A DNA stretch of 64,000 nucleotides from Neoceratodus forsteri (Eukaryota > Chordata > Ceratodontiformes > Ceratodontidae): positions 98,053,501 through 98,117,500 of the forward strand of contig JADMNL010000028.1 in assembly GCA_016271365.2 (NCBI GenBank), read 5' to 3'. The notes under the pieces are model-generated. The model had not been told where the DNA came from. It worked only from the letters and a program-made list of their open reading frames with translations, and ran no database searches. Below, piece after piece: positions 45,400 through 56,650 of the stretch. Within the stretch, counting starts at the first letter, position 1. Each line of letters opens with the position of its first letter. Made by a program: the position numbers and the translations under genes.

Positions 45400-46240
45400 C
45401 TCCAGGATGGATGCAGGCCGTCAGGCTTGAACAAACCTCCATCCCTCCAGGTGGGTCCCCAGTCACCAATGAATCCAAACCCTTCCTCACAACCAGTTCT
45501 TCAACCATGAGTTAAAGTTCCTGATGCATGCCCTATGCTCTCCCTTGCCTCTCACAGGTAGTACTTCTGAAAAAGTGACAGAAGTAGCTACTTGTGAGAC
45601 CCTCCTAATTTCCTAAACTCTTCCTGAACTTCCTCTGGCTCCCCATTTGCCAGGTCATTAGTACCTAGGTGGATAATGACATCCAGCTCACCCTCCGTCT
45701 TGCCTTACCAGTGATCCCCAGGATCTTCCTTCCATCCCTCCATGCGTGGCACCTGTGAGGCACCTCACCTCCCTGTCCTCCCCTCCTGTGTTCCTAGCTG
45801 GATCCCTCTTATGATGGAGTCCCCACCAGGATTCACTTCCTCCTCCTCCTCTGGGTTCACTGCTCTCCCCACTGAGGTCACCTCCTTGGCTAACCTCCAC
45901 ATCCTTTCTTCCACTTTTCTGGGTACCTCTATTTGGTTGTCCCCATTTGCCAGTGTGGCATATGAGTTCTTAGTGGAATAGGATCTGGGATGTGCCTCTG
46001 CCTGACCACTCTAACCCTCCCTGAGCCCACTGTCACCCAAGTGTTCCTCGTTCTCGGCATCCTTTGAGGCAGTTGCATTGGATTGGGTGGTCTCTGGATA
46101 GGTGAAGTACTCCTGACCCAATTTACTTCCTCTCTGAGTCTGGCTACCTCATCCCGCGGTCCAGAGAGATGCATGCAGATAAGGCAGCACCTCAGTGTCC
46201 AGAAGGTCTGCCTGAATATGCTGCCCCACAGACACTGCAT
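45400..46240 (-). pseudogene. CR1 ORF1 (esterase-type), broken
   Basis: The minus strand at about 45690-45600 reads ELDVIIHLGTNDLANGEPEE, the GTND block of an SGNH/GDSL-like esterase known in CR1 ORF1, followed by VQEEFRKLGG. The upstream frame 46240-45929 begins with Cys-rich sequence (CCLICMHLSGPRDEV) and continues ARLREEVNWVRS, a coiled-coil-like segment. The frame between is Gly/Ser/Glu-rich. ORF1 protein is thought to bind RNA and form the particle. Frameshifts separate the blocks. Confidence 0.82.
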
Positions 46241-46379
46241 TGCACCACTCCCACATTATACTGCAATTATACTGCTATTTCACTACTTGTCTGTTACTGA
46301 AGCTTTCCTAGTTCCCTTTCTATTAATTTACTGTCCTAAAATCCTGCCACTAATCCTCAGATACTTTTCTTTTAAAAAG

Positions 46380-46404
46380 AAAATAAACCAATAAATAAAT
46401 AAAT
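46380..46404. repeat. A-rich (TAAA)n simple repeat
   Basis: Run of AATAAATAAATAAATGAG just upstream (5' side) of the CR1 copy B, possibly the tail of another element. Confidence 0.7.
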
Positions 46405-47071
46405 GAGTCAAAACAATTGTCGTACTGAGGGTGGGCTTCTTCCCCTATGCCCTCCTACTCCACCCCTTTTATCCCCTGTGTGTAGCTCCTGTCAATCAGA
46501 TATAACAAGGCATATAATTAAGAGTTGGGGAAGGGAGGGAGGGCGAAATTTGCAGCAATTAAAGACAGCAAAGAAATACACCACTACTATGTTTTAAATT
46601 TTCAACAGCCTAAAACAATTCTAAGTAAAGACAGCAAATAAATTACAGTGTCACTAAAAGCCCACAATCTAAGTTTAAAAGAAAATAGCAATTACCAGTT
46701 ACTGTAAAGCACTGAATTGAATATGTTTCCTTCCCCTTCTGGCTTCTTCTGAGCAAAAAAAAAAAAACCTAATAGCAGACAAAGGGAAGGGCCACTAGGA
46801 CTACACACACAGATCAGAACACTCTGTACATATGTTTTGCAAATTCTGACTGTAGTACTCCTTTAACGCTTTACTCACGGAAGGAAAGAAGGAGAAGAGG
46901 CACATGATGGAGACTTTCAAGTTCATGAAATGGTTCAAAAGAGTGGACACAGCAGGTCTATTTAATCTGACAAACAGTACTGTATATCCACTAGGGGTCA
47001 GGTGCTTAAGCTGGAGGAGGGAGACTAAAAGACATTAGAAAGTACTATTTCACATGGGGGTGGATGGGTGA
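46405..47071. other. Unassigned DNA
   Basis: No recognisable repeat, apart from a 13-bp A run at 46755-46767. No coding motifs. Confidence 0.4.
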
Positions 47072-47785
47072 AACATACACACATGGAATCTGATGGCAGA
47101 AGGAGACCAATGGCCCATCAAGTCTGTCTAGTGTCACAGTAGGCTGTTCTCCCCATCTTCCCCTGCTGCTACCCCCTTCCTGTTTCCCCAAGTGAGATGA
47201 TGAGTCCGCTGGCCTTGTCTCACCCATATTTGAACCTAGTAATGGTCCTTCCACCACAACCTCTGCCAGTAATCTGTTCCAAGACTCTACCACCTTTCAG
47301 TGAAGAAACACTTCCTCACATCATTCTTAAATCTACCTCCCACCAATCTCCAGTCATGCCCCTCATGACTGCATCTCAATTCTAACAGATCCTCACAATT
47401 TACCTGTTTATACCCTTAAAATTCATAAATCTTTATCCGTCCCCCCTCCCATCTGGCTTTCAGCAAGTACATGTTCTGGGCTTTTCATGCTATCCATGTG
47501 AGATCTGCCCTGCTGGCCCTGAATCATCTTTGTGGCCCTTTGCTGCACTGACACCAGCGAATCACTGTCCTCTCTCAGGTGAGGACTCCGAACTGGCACA
47601 GTACTCTAGGTGAGGCCTCACTGAAGATCTGTATAGGAACTGTTCACCTCCTCCTCCTAGTGTCAAAACCCTCCTGTACACCCCAGTATCCTACACACTT
47701 TTCTATAGGCCTTTTTGCACTGGCTGGCTTGCTTGGTGAGTCACTGCTGATGATTCCTAGATCTCTCTCATCTGCAAAAATAAAT
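47072..47785 (-). mobile_element. CR1-clade LINE 3' fragment H
   Basis: The 3' UTR starts with ACATACACACATGGAATCTG, then GATGGCAGAAGGAGACC and CATCAAGTCTGTCTAGTG in reverse. The RT C-terminus follows with KCVHT..NLP-type remnants at about 47270-47290 (FxEExWNRLLAEVVVEGP on the frame 47293-47045). It is truncated near 47785 and immediately followed by a plus-strand CR1 tail. Confidence 0.75.
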
Positions 47786-48000
47786 TTCAGACAAAGTTGT
47801 GGAACCAGAAACAATATCAGCGTTCAAAAGACACTGGGATGCATTTAAGGGCATTATAAAAACGGATAATGTAGAAAACAAAGAGAATGATGAGGGAAAT
47901 AATTAACTTAGTAAGATTCTGAGAATGGAATCTTGAGAGAAACTAGTTAGACTGTTCAGGTGATTTTCTGTCAGTCTCTTTTATGTTTTCTACATTCTAA
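47786..48000 (+). mobile_element. CR1-clade LINE 3' end
   Basis: AAAGTTGTGGAACCAGAAAC translates as VVEPETISAFKRHW, the C-terminal block of CR1 RT. It is followed by about 150 bp of 3' UTR ending TATGTTTTCTACATTC. It faces the opposite-oriented fragment H, so the two insertions are back to back. Confidence 0.7.
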
Positions 48001-48499
48001 TCAGAAAAGATAAAAGGAAAAGACCAAAGGAAAACTGGTTCCCAGATGTCACAACTTACAATTATTTGTCACCATCAGCTTGTTTGATTAAATAGTTTCA
48101 GACACTTTTAAAAGCCTGCATGGAGGGGAATTACTACGATGACAAGGCAATGAGTTCAAGATGACAGGAACCACAACCACAAAGACTCTGCCACCAAACT
48201 ATTTTAGGCAGGATCTTGGTACAATAATAAATTACCCTCTGTGGAGCAGAGAGGTGGCAGGGACCATATAAGGGCAAGAGATGTTTACTTAGCCCTGACA
48301 AAGTTTGTGCAGGGCATTGTAACGTAACAAGGCAATCTTTTGAAAGTGGTGCACCACTAACGAGTAGCCAGCACATCACACAACACAGATGAGATGTGTT
48401 CTGAGACCTTTATGCTAGCAATCAGCCTGTCTGAATGACGGAGTTCCAAATGGAACAAAGTATTAAACTAATCATAATTCTAAACTGGTCTTTTAAATT
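48001..48499. other. Unassigned DNA
   Basis: About 500 bp with no recognisable genes or repeats. Confidence 0.4.
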
Positions 48500-48637
48500 T
48501 TTTTTGATTTATTTACCCAGGAGAGCCCAGCTGAGATGCAACATCTCACTTCCAGTGGGGTCCTGTTGATACCTACTTCTACAGCTGGGTGGAATGAAGC
48601 ACTGGGAGGTTAAGTAATTTGCTCAAGGCATAGCCCC
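48500..48637 (-). mobile_element. L2/MIR-like retroelement 3' tail
   Basis: TTTGATTTATTTACCCAGGAG at the left and GGGAGGTTAAGTAATTTGCTCAAGGC at the right. The right block resembles the AGGTTAAGTAACTTGCCCAAGG core of MIR/L2-type SINE/LINE tails. Orientation and length are uncertain. It is cut at 48638 where CR1 fragment I begins. Confidence 0.6.
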
Positions 48638-50075
48638 GAGGACTGGAGAGCGGCATATGGGGTCCCTCTACACAAGAACAGCAGCAAAGAGGAGGCATGG
48701 AACTACACACCAGTAAATCTTGCATCAGATGTGGGTAAGATCATGGAGCCATTCCTTAAAGAAACAATTGTGGAACACCTGGAATCCATAGGGGCACAAG
48801 ATCCATGGCAACATGGATTCACATCAGGAAGGTCCTGTCAAACAAATCTAATTGATTTCTTTGACTGGGGACAAATATAGTAGACCATGGGGAGAGGTGG
48901 ATGTAGCCCACCTGGTCCTCAGCAAAGCCATCTATACTATTCCATAAGAAGGTTGGTCAACAAGCTGGGTAGTCTGGGTTGGGCCACAAGGTAGTGAACT
49001 GGGTTAGTAACTGACTGAGGACAGAAGTAGAGGGTAGTAATAAATGGAACCCAGTCAGAGGAAATAAAGGTGACTAGTGGAGTACCCCAGGGTTCAGTTC
49101 TGGGACCAGTCCTCTTCAATGCCTTCATCAGTGACATTGCAAAAGGGCTGGAAGGAAGGTTTGCCTGTTTGCAGATGACACCAAGATCTGCAGCAGAGTC
49201 GACACACCAGATGGCATGGTAAGGATGAGAAATTACCTAGAGAAGTTAGAGGATGGTTTGAGGTATGGCAGCTAAGATTTAGCGCAAAGAAGTGCAAGAT
49301 CATGCACGTGGGAATAGAAATCAAAGAAAGAATTACAGGATGGGAGGAGGGCTGCTAACAGTCACCAGGGAGAAGAGATCGGCTTATCACTGATGACCTG
49401 AAGGCCAACAAGCAGGCAACGAAGGCAGTGGGGAAGGCCTGTGGGATGTTGGGTTGTATAGGAAGGGGTATCACAAGCCGAAGGAGGAGGCACTGATTCC
49501 ACTATACAAAACGCTGGCAAGGCCACATCTGAGTACTTCATACAGTTCGGAGGCCACACCTTCGTAAGAACATAGACAGGATGGAGACGGTGCAGAGTAG
49601 GGCAACTAAGAAGGTGCAGGATTACAGCATAAGACATGTGAGGAGTGGTTAAAAGACTCAATATGTACATGCTGGAATAGAGGCAGAAATGGGGACATAA
49701 TTGAAGCATTCCAAGTACCTCAAGGGCATAAGTAAGGTGAGAGGGATAACATCTTCCAGTAAAAAGAGTACTAGAACAAGGGGACATGACATGAGATTAG
49801 AGAGGGGCCATATAATGAGAAATGGGATAAAGTTCTTTTTCACCGAGAGGGTGGTGGATGCATGGAATGGCCTACCCCAGGGTGGTGGGAGTGGTCACTG
49901 TGGCGAGATTCAAACATGCATGGAATAGGAATAAGGGGCCATAGAGATAAGAAGGAATAGCATAAGCAAGTGATCAACTAGTGGCATTGGTCAGCCATTA
50001 GAGCTATGGAAAACAGGCAGACTGGATGGCCCTAGTGGTCCTTTTCTGCCGCCAGCTTCAATGCTTTTATGCCAT
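48638..50075 (+). mobile_element. CR1-clade LINE fragment I
   Basis: RT from the finger domain: PEDWRAAYGVPLHKNSSKEE, VGKIMEPFLKETIVEHLESI and QHGFTSGRSCQTNLIDFF to 48880; then FADD-type block near 49160-49185 (LFADDTKI across a frameshift), [15 protein letters not shown] at about 49430-49490, LARPHLSTSY remnants, and FFTERVVDAWNGLPQG at 49845-49890. The 3' end at about 50075 has CTGGATGGCCCTAGTGGTCC and TTTTATGCC. Stops and shifts throughout; dead. Confidence 0.9.
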
Positions 50076-51068
50076 ACAGTTAGCATTTCACACTAGTGGG
50101 GTCTGAACCTGTGATTTCGCACTGCCTCCACTGGTCTTATTACCCATGATTCTTGACCACAACTTTCCACACAGGAGCACCTCTCAAGAGGCCACACAAC
50201 AATCGAAAAAGGTATACAACTTGTTACAGGAAGATGTCTAAGGCCTATCTGACTCTAAGAGACAGAACATCCCAAGATAAAATGCATTGAGCTACCATGA
50301 TTTCATAGACTTGGGTCATGATAACCCTCCGGGGTAATGCCCCAGCTGCACATGGGGTAATCATGCCTGCATCAGTCATGTCATAGACCCTTCCTCTGCT
50401 GAAACCATAGGAAGAACAGTACTCTATATGTTAGAGACAGTACTCTAAATGGAGAATGGAGTACGATATCTAGTTCTACATTGGTAGCTAGAAACATGGT
50501 GCAGAATATCAAGATATATCACAATAGGTTCCACTGAGCCAGTTGACAGCAAAATGCCGACAGACAATACAGCGACAACATCACCCTGACAGCCCTACAC
50601 TGCCAACTGATACCGAAACACCAGTACAACAACAGCAACTGTTAATGCAACACCACAGTTCATGATAAATGCACGGGCTCTGCCCACCACACCCCTATAA
50701 ATTAACATAACAAATTCCAAGGCAATACCATGGAGTAAAAAGAACACCGTATGTATGCTTATGTGCAGTTCAAAGAATGACCCGGTCAACGCTCCACTCC
50801 TAACTTTGACTTCACCTCCCACACAGCGCAACCACCCAACCCATATAAATACCTCTTCTACCTAACACAACACACCTTCAACCTTAATAACCCACTACCT
50901 GATGACATAACACACCTGTCGGTGACACAAACACTACGCTCACACTGCAGTCGCCGAACATTAGTCACTGTGAGTGACTCTCTGTCACTGAATCAGTAAG
51001 TAACCGCGATACCATCATAATACACCAGAGAAAAATCCCATTCATTTCAATAGAATTTCCTATGATAC
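50076..51068. other. Unassigned DNA
   Basis: About 1 kb of AT-rich sequence without recognisable genes. It may continue the same background as the following block. Confidence 0.4.
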
Positions 51069-51322
51069 AGTGTAGCACATTTAAGTGCACATTGGATAAG
51101 TGCACATTCTGGATAATCACACAGTTCTTCTATTTCGATTGTATTCCTGTCTCTGCAATGTTAAATTTTCTGGTTATGCACATTCCTGTTATGCACATTT
51201 CCACTGTTCACCAATGCGCCTATTAACGAATTGGTACCTGTTAAGTGCACAGCCTGTCTTCAGTTGGTGTGAAATTAATATTTTAATGAGCGTCCTGCCT
51301 GTTATGCCTTTTAACACAGTGA
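51069..51322. repeat. Block with repeated TTAAGTGCACATT motifs
   Basis: CAGTGTAGCACATTTAAGTG, GATAAGTGCACATTCTGG, TTATGCACATTCC (twice) and GTTAAGTGCACAG are scattered in about 250 bp, ending with AACACAGTG at 51312-51320. The CAGTG ends and TTAAGTGCAC motifs are reminiscent of pogo/Tigger-type terminal repeats, but I cannot establish a TIR or a TA target site. Tentative. Confidence 0.3.
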
Positions 51323-51361
51323 ATTAAAGTGAAAAATAAAGAAATACATTAACAAAATAGA

Positions 51362-51550
51362 GGATTTTGTATGAGCAATCATGCACAACAAGGCTGTTAT
51401 TCAATCGAGAGGTTTCCATGGTAATGCGAGGCCTCAAGAGCACAACTCGAGAGGTCTCATTACCATGGAAACCTCAAGATTAAAAAAGACCTTGTTGTTG
51501 CTCATACACAATCTTTATAGTGTATGGGCAACCATTGTTACAATACTGTG
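51362..51550 (-). repeat. MITE-like repeat, copy 2, strong fold-back
   Basis: Left arm 51363-51430 and right arm 51457-51512 pair: GAT(T)TTGTATGAGCAA against TTGTTGCTCATACACAATC, ACAACAAGG against CCTTGTTGTT, and GAGGTTTCCATGGTAAT against ATTACCATGGAAACCTC. The tip contains AAGAGCACAACTCGAG. The family relationship to 26872-27057 extends beyond the arms (ATGGTTGCCCATACACT). A single strand would fold to a hairpin of about 150 nt. Confidence 0.85.
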
Positions 51551-51682
51551 TCCAAAAAGGTCCCTCAGTACTTAAATTGACTTACTGAACCATGAGCTAT
51601 AGCAGTTCTTTCCAGTGCCACTCACTTCAGGGCCAGTTCTCACCACTGTAGTCCTCTTCAACGGCCTCGCAAAGATAAAGAG

Positions 51683-51726
51683 GTTGTTGTGCCAAGTGCA
51701 GTGATGACCCAGTGCAGCACAACAAC
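51683..51726. repeat. Short hairpin
   Basis: GTTGTTGTGC at 51683-51692 pairs perfectly with GCACAACAAC at 51717-51726 across a 24-nt spacer. It lies between the two larger fold-backs and could be part of the same repeat array. Confidence 0.7.
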
Positions 51727-51809
51727 ATCATGACATCACTACTGCAGCACAACAAGCTGATTCCATTAATCAATTCTAGTGGCAATAATGCTCTCCCATA
51801 CACTATACA

Positions 51810-52016
51810 TAGAATAGTATGGGTGGTGTGGTAACGAGATGTTTACACACCCTCAAGGTGTTAGATGCTACATAAACCCAGAGAGCAAGCTCGAGGGGTT
51901 TATTAAAGCATCTAACATCAAGGGGTGTGTAAACTTCCAGCTTACACACACCACCCCATATTTTATTTTATATAATTGCTGGTTTCCTTTTATGCCACAG
52001 CAATTATATAAAATAC
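51810..52016. repeat. Nested fold-back with adjoining hairpin
   Basis: First fold-back 51810-51961: GTATGGGTGGTGTGG pairs with CACACCACCCCATA, GTTTACACACC with GGTGTGTAAAC, GTGTTAGATGC with GCATCTAACAT, and ATAAACCC with GGGTTTAT. The tip is GAGAGCAAGCTCGAGG. Directly after it, ATATAATTGCTG at about 51968 and CAGCAATTATAT at about 52000 form a second hairpin. The tip motif (AGAGC...CTCGAG) is shared with the fold-back at 51362-51550. Confidence 0.8.
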
Positions 52017-52850
52017 TAGCCGCTCCAGTGCGGCCACACACCGGTCTGTTTTCCAACGCCTACACATTTGTCCAGTCGATGTTTTTAATATGTTTTCTAA
52101 TGTTTCTTCCTGCCCCTTGAGTTACAAATTAGGTATTATTCTTTAAAATCTAAACTTACCGCCAAGTTCTACTGGCGGTTTCATTTTAGGCAGAAGGCGA
52201 GCAAGCGAGCCAAGACAATCGGTCAGGAAATGAGGAATCACGCGCACATGCAGAATGAGGGAAACCATGCGCATGTTTGCTGTAATAAACACCCTCCATC
52301 ATGGCAAATTATGCCATGGTTTTCCCACGGAAAAAGGAAACCCATTAATTATACCATTTTAATGACATTAATGTATTCATTTGATACAGTTGCTTTTGTG
52401 CTTTTCTAAATACAGAAATTAAGAAAATAAAAAATTATCAACTCTCAGGCTCAGTCTTTCCCATTAAAAGCGTGTTGCTCAGTGTGCCTTCCTGGTGAAA
52501 CATTTCAATAAATAAAATAAAAATAAAAAACATGATAAAAATGGCAAAACCCAGTATGTCACAGATAAGCAGAGTTCACTGAAGAAAGTATTAGCAGATT
52601 TTGGAAATTAATGACTAATTTAACAAATGCTGCCATAAATTTATTCCCAAAACACTAGTCAAAAATTTGGAAGCGTTGACTGAGAAAGTTTACATTTCTG
52701 AATTCATTAATAGCTATTTCGGTGACAGTAAAATTTGTTAAACTATTTGCCAGATTTGGAACCTCTGAATCTGGTGGATCCTGTAGCTTTAACCAAAACA
52801 GTTCACAACTTTTATCTCTATAAAATTCCACATTGACATATCTCCAACAA
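52017..52850. other. Unassigned AT-rich DNA
   Basis: Contains small hairpins (ACCGCCAAGTTCTACTGGCGGT at about 52159; ATGGCAAATTATGCCAT at about 52300) but no recognisable repeat family or coding sequence. Confidence 0.4.
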
Positions 52851-52854
52851 CTAA

Positions 52855-53520
52855 ATTACAGTACTGAGGTTGGACCAGATGGTATAGATATGGGTATTGT
52901 TAAAATGGCTAAGGAAGAAATTGCTATCCCTTAGACAAAAAATTACTAATTTGCTTTGTGCACTGGCACGGTGCCAGATTTACGGAGGAGTGCAGACATT
53001 GTCCCAGTTCACAACAAGCAGGGATCTCAGACGTTTGTAGAGAACTTTAGGCCTATTGCTATACTCTCCCTTGTCTAAGTTGCTTGAAAGAGTCATACAT
53101 GACCAGTTGCAGAACCATAACATTTCAGCCCACCAACAGCATGTCTTTAGGCAGTACCACAGCACCAATTCAGCTTTATTGCCCTTTACAGATTATCTGT
53201 ATACATCTATTGACTCTGGTTCTCTGTCACCTCTATCTGTATTGCTTTTTTCAAAAGCACTTGATTTAGTTAGTCATAAGTGACTTCTTACAGAATTAAG
53301 AGCTGTGTGCCTGTCTAAACCTGTCCTAAATTGGTTTGAGAGCTACTTAGACAGGAGAGCACAGAACAAAAGTAGAAGATGCATTTTCAGTGTACAAGGA
53401 AACCAGCACTTGGGGTATCACGGGGCTCGATTGTGGGCTTAGTGCTGCATATCCATTTCATTAATAAGACAACCTCAAGGAACTCTTGAAGCAGAGCGAG
53501 CTTTGTCTGTGGCCACATCC
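52855..53520 (+). mobile_element. L2-like LINE fragment, RT
   Basis: STEVGPDGIDMGIVKMAKEE at 52860-52920, then VPDLRRSADIVPVHNKQG, ENFRPIAILS, LERVIHDQLQNHNISAHQQH, STNSALLPFTDYLY, FSKALDLVSHK, and LSKPVLNWFESYL DRR at about 53310-53360. The 'NWFESYL.R' block and the 'ERVIHDQL' block fit L2/Rex-type RTs rather than CR1. The catalytic FADD is not reached. Several stops. Confidence 0.75.
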
Positions 53521-53835
53521 TGACAGAGGACCAGGTCAGGTAGCCGAGGAGGGTGAAGGGAAAGGGAAGTACAAGGGAAGGGTTTAGGTAGGAGATAGAT
53601 CCAGTTAAATTAAAACAGCAATTAAATCCCATGTTGCCCTGGTAAAGAGGTTTTTGGGGAAAAATAATTTGCCAAGATGAATGAACTTGACTGAATAATA
53701 AAGTTGACAACAGCATATATGCTGAATGGGCCATGACTGAATGTCACTTTTTATATGTGAGGAGTGTATAAAAGCTACAGAGATACAGGGACACCGGGGG
53801 ATAAGGAAGGATGGAGATACTATGGGTCAGCTTAC
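53521..53835. other. Unassigned DNA
   Basis: A GGGAAGGG-rich stretch (53545-53600) without a recognised family, between an L2-like and a CR1 fragment. Confidence 0.4.
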
Positions 53836-53839
53836 AGAC

Positions 53840-55530
53840 AGGTCCAGAACCTTTATCCACATAGGGTGGTGTACAGCCACCGACACAAGGGAAGGAGTTA
53901 GATAAGGCTTTGGGGAGGCCACTGGCAGACTGGCAACAAAGGGAAAGTATTTATTATGGGGGACTTTAAATTGCTGGATGTAGACTGGGGCATTTTGGCC
54001 ACAACTACAAGAAGCAGGGCCTATCCTTGACTCCTACAGGGAACATTTTTCAGGCAGCTGGTTATGGAACTCACCAGACATGGGGCAGTTCTGGACCCGT
54101 ATTACTGAACAGGGACAGCGTTGCAGATGTCACAGTAGGTAGTCCCTTGAGTACAAGCGATCACTGTACTGTGTGGTCTGGCATACAGATTGGACAAGAG
54201 AACAACCACACTAAGACGAGGATCATGCACTTCAGGATGGCAGATTTTAAAGAAATGGGTAACTGCCTCAGCAAATATCTTAAAGGAGGGATGGCTCGGG
54301 GGCGGGAGTGGAGACCCAATTAAAAAAGAAGGAAATAGCTAAGGCAACAGCATGCTGTTTGAAGAAAGTAAGCAGTGGAAGCAGGACAAACAGGTCACTA
54401 TGGTTCCCAAATGAGTTGGCTAAGGCAATGAAGGAGAACAAAACAGCATTTAGGAAGTACAAGGAGATCCAGATGGAGGTGAACTGGGAGGTATATCTGG
54501 AAACACAAAGGGAGGCAGGAAGGAGAGTGAGGCAGCTAAGGAACAAACAGAGGAGAGTATAGCGAAGGTCAAAAAGGGGACAAGACTTTCTTCAGGTGCA
54601 TGAGTCAAAAGGAGAAAACAAGGGTGGGATTGTGAGACTTAGGAGAGCAGGAGGCTGTGCAGAAGATCAGTAGAAAGAGAACATTTTAAATAAGCACTTC
54701 TGCTCAGTCTTCACAGTAGAGAGGGGCAGATGGACCAACAACTATCAATAGGCACGGGGGCACAAGGCCATTTCTGGAGGAGAGATTCCAGAAGGGATTG
54801 GAAGCCCTAAAGGAGAACAAGGCAATAGGACCAGATGGGATTCATCTGAAGATTCTAAAAGAGCTGAGCACAGTGCTAGCCACCACCCTGGCAAAACTAT
54901 TCAGCACCTAACTGGAGGCAGGATAGTTCCAGAGGACTGGAAAAAGGCTGATGTGGTCCCTCTGCAGAAGTGCAGCAGCAGGAGGAGGTAGCAACCAGTC
55001 AGTCTCATATCAGTGATGGAGAAATTATGGAGACCCTACTGGAGGAGAGGCTGACGCAGTTTCACAGGGGAAGGTTCACGCCAAACCCCCGGTCAAACCT
55101 GAAAATAGGCACTTGGCTGTCTAGTGTGCTTACCCGGTTAACAAAAGCAAATAAATAAATACATAAACAAATCTCATAGATTTCTTTGGCTGGGTGACTA
55201 GGGAGGAGGATCAGTGGAGGGCAGTAGATGTGGCTTATCCAGATTTCAGCAAGGTCTTCAACACTGTGCTGCGCAGAAGGCTAGTAAAGAAACTAAGCAG
55301 CCTGGAGTTTGGGGAGAAGATGGTAAGCTGGATATCAAACTGGTTGAAGGATAGGAGTCCAAAGATGGTGGTAAATGGCAGACACTCAAGGGCCAGGAGA
55401 GTGACTACTGGGTGCCACAGGGAACAGTACTGGGCCCAGTCCTCTTCAATGTCTTTATAAGTGACATTGCTGAGGAACTGAGGGAAGGTGGCTCTTTGCA
55501 GATGGTGTGAAACTCTGCAACACGTAGACA
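53840..55530 (+). mobile_element. CR1-clade LINE fragment J
   Basis: Starts in the endonuclease at about 53870 (GVVYSHRHKG, then MGDFKLLDVDWG at 53957, equivalent to GDFNIPDVDW). It continues through a basic linker (NRSLWFPNELAKAMKENK) and RT remnants (KENKAIGPDGIHLKILKELS at 54810-54870, YPDFSKVFNTV at about 55240-55265, LGPVLFNVFISDIAEEL at 55430-55480). It stops shortly after an F-A-D-G-like block. A 66-bp repeat is inserted at 55099. Confidence 0.87.
55099..55164 (+). mobile_element. Short 3'-end LINE/SINE insertion with 4-bp duplication
   Basis: CTGAAAATAGGCA, then TGTCTAGTGTGCTTACCCGGTT and AACAAAAGC with an (AAAT)n tail, inserted in a conserved CR1 segment. AAAC occurs at 55095-55098 and 55165-55168, a likely 4-bp target-site duplication. 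It is the reverse complement of the family end seen at 12381. Only the last 66 bp was integrated (severe 5' truncation). Confidence 0.8.
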
Positions 55531-56650
55531 CTTAGAAAGGTATTATTTGGATGGAATAAGGATCAGAGAGCAATGGATTAGGGTACTAGTAGTGAAAGGT
55601 TTGTTTTCCTGTTTTTATTTACTATTGGTATCATTTTTGTAACTTTTACATTTGAGCAGCTGTGGGTATACTGTGACATTTTGGTTGTAGGATTTTTGTT
55701 GATATATTTTATAATAAAATGCCACTGAGGACTCATAGTAACAGGGCTGGTAAGTCTCCGGAGCCCCTGACAAGAGAGACCATCCATCTAAGAGATAAAA
55801 CATGGACAAAAAAATAGAATACTGCTGTGGAAAACCATAGGACTGACTAAGGACCCTAAAACCCAGATGATTAAGTCCCAAAGTGGACAGGTGGCACAGC
55901 TATGCGGCTATTTGGTCACCTGAAGTTGCAGTGAGTAAAGTAACAGTGCTGCTGGGGTATTAAGGAACAGCATCATATCTGGGCACCTCAACGTCAAATA
56001 CTGTCCAGACACCACACCTGATACTATCAGGAAAAAGATCATCTAACTGGCAAACAGAGATGGCAAATGCTTTGAGAGAGAAGCAAAAATGTAAGACTGA
56101 CTCCTGTTACTTACTGCTATTTTGCAGAACTACTGTAGCTCTTGATAACGTGACACCTGTGATCTGGAATAGGCTGCCAAGTGACATGTGGAGAAGGAAT
56201 TAGCAAACAGCTTTTTAAAATGTGGTGCCGTGACAGGCATGTATGTACCTGCTTCCAAATGTTACTTATTTACCAGTCGTGCAGATCCATGACACTTAAA
56301 ATTCTGAACGCTGATTGGTGTAGAGACATCCAGCTGCGATGCTATCTCAGTACAAGATCACGGTCCGAAGCAAACTAAAGAAAAACTGATAGAAACAGCC
56401 TTTTCTAAAATTTGCACAGGATCCATTTTATAATCACAGTATGGCACTCCAGAACATGTGTTATGATGGTTAAGCCACTTCTCAGGTGGTCAAAGTCACT
56501 GGACTGTACCTCATGCCTCATAATAGCACCTGAGGCATGACGTCCCAATATAACACACACCCTGTTGTGTCTATTACTAAGTATATGAATGCTATAAATC
56601 TCTTCCTGTATTAGGTAGTAGCACATACAAAATGCTGAACTAGTGTGTGA
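55531..56650. other. Unassigned DNA
   Basis: No recognised repeat or gene in about 1.1 kb. Confidence 0.4.

Larger units (their letters stand above)
42261..46240 (-). mobile_element. CR1-clade LINE copy B, nearly full length
   Basis: About 4 kb in minus orientation: 3' tail at 42261 (TAATACATAGATACATGG), RT, endonuclease to about 45090, then an ORF1 region with a Cys-rich and coiled-coil-like start (46240-45929) and a SGNH esterase block (about 45700-45590). It shares long near-identical protein stretches with copy A. Both ORFs contain shifts and stops, but this is the least damaged LINE in the window. Confidence 0.92.
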
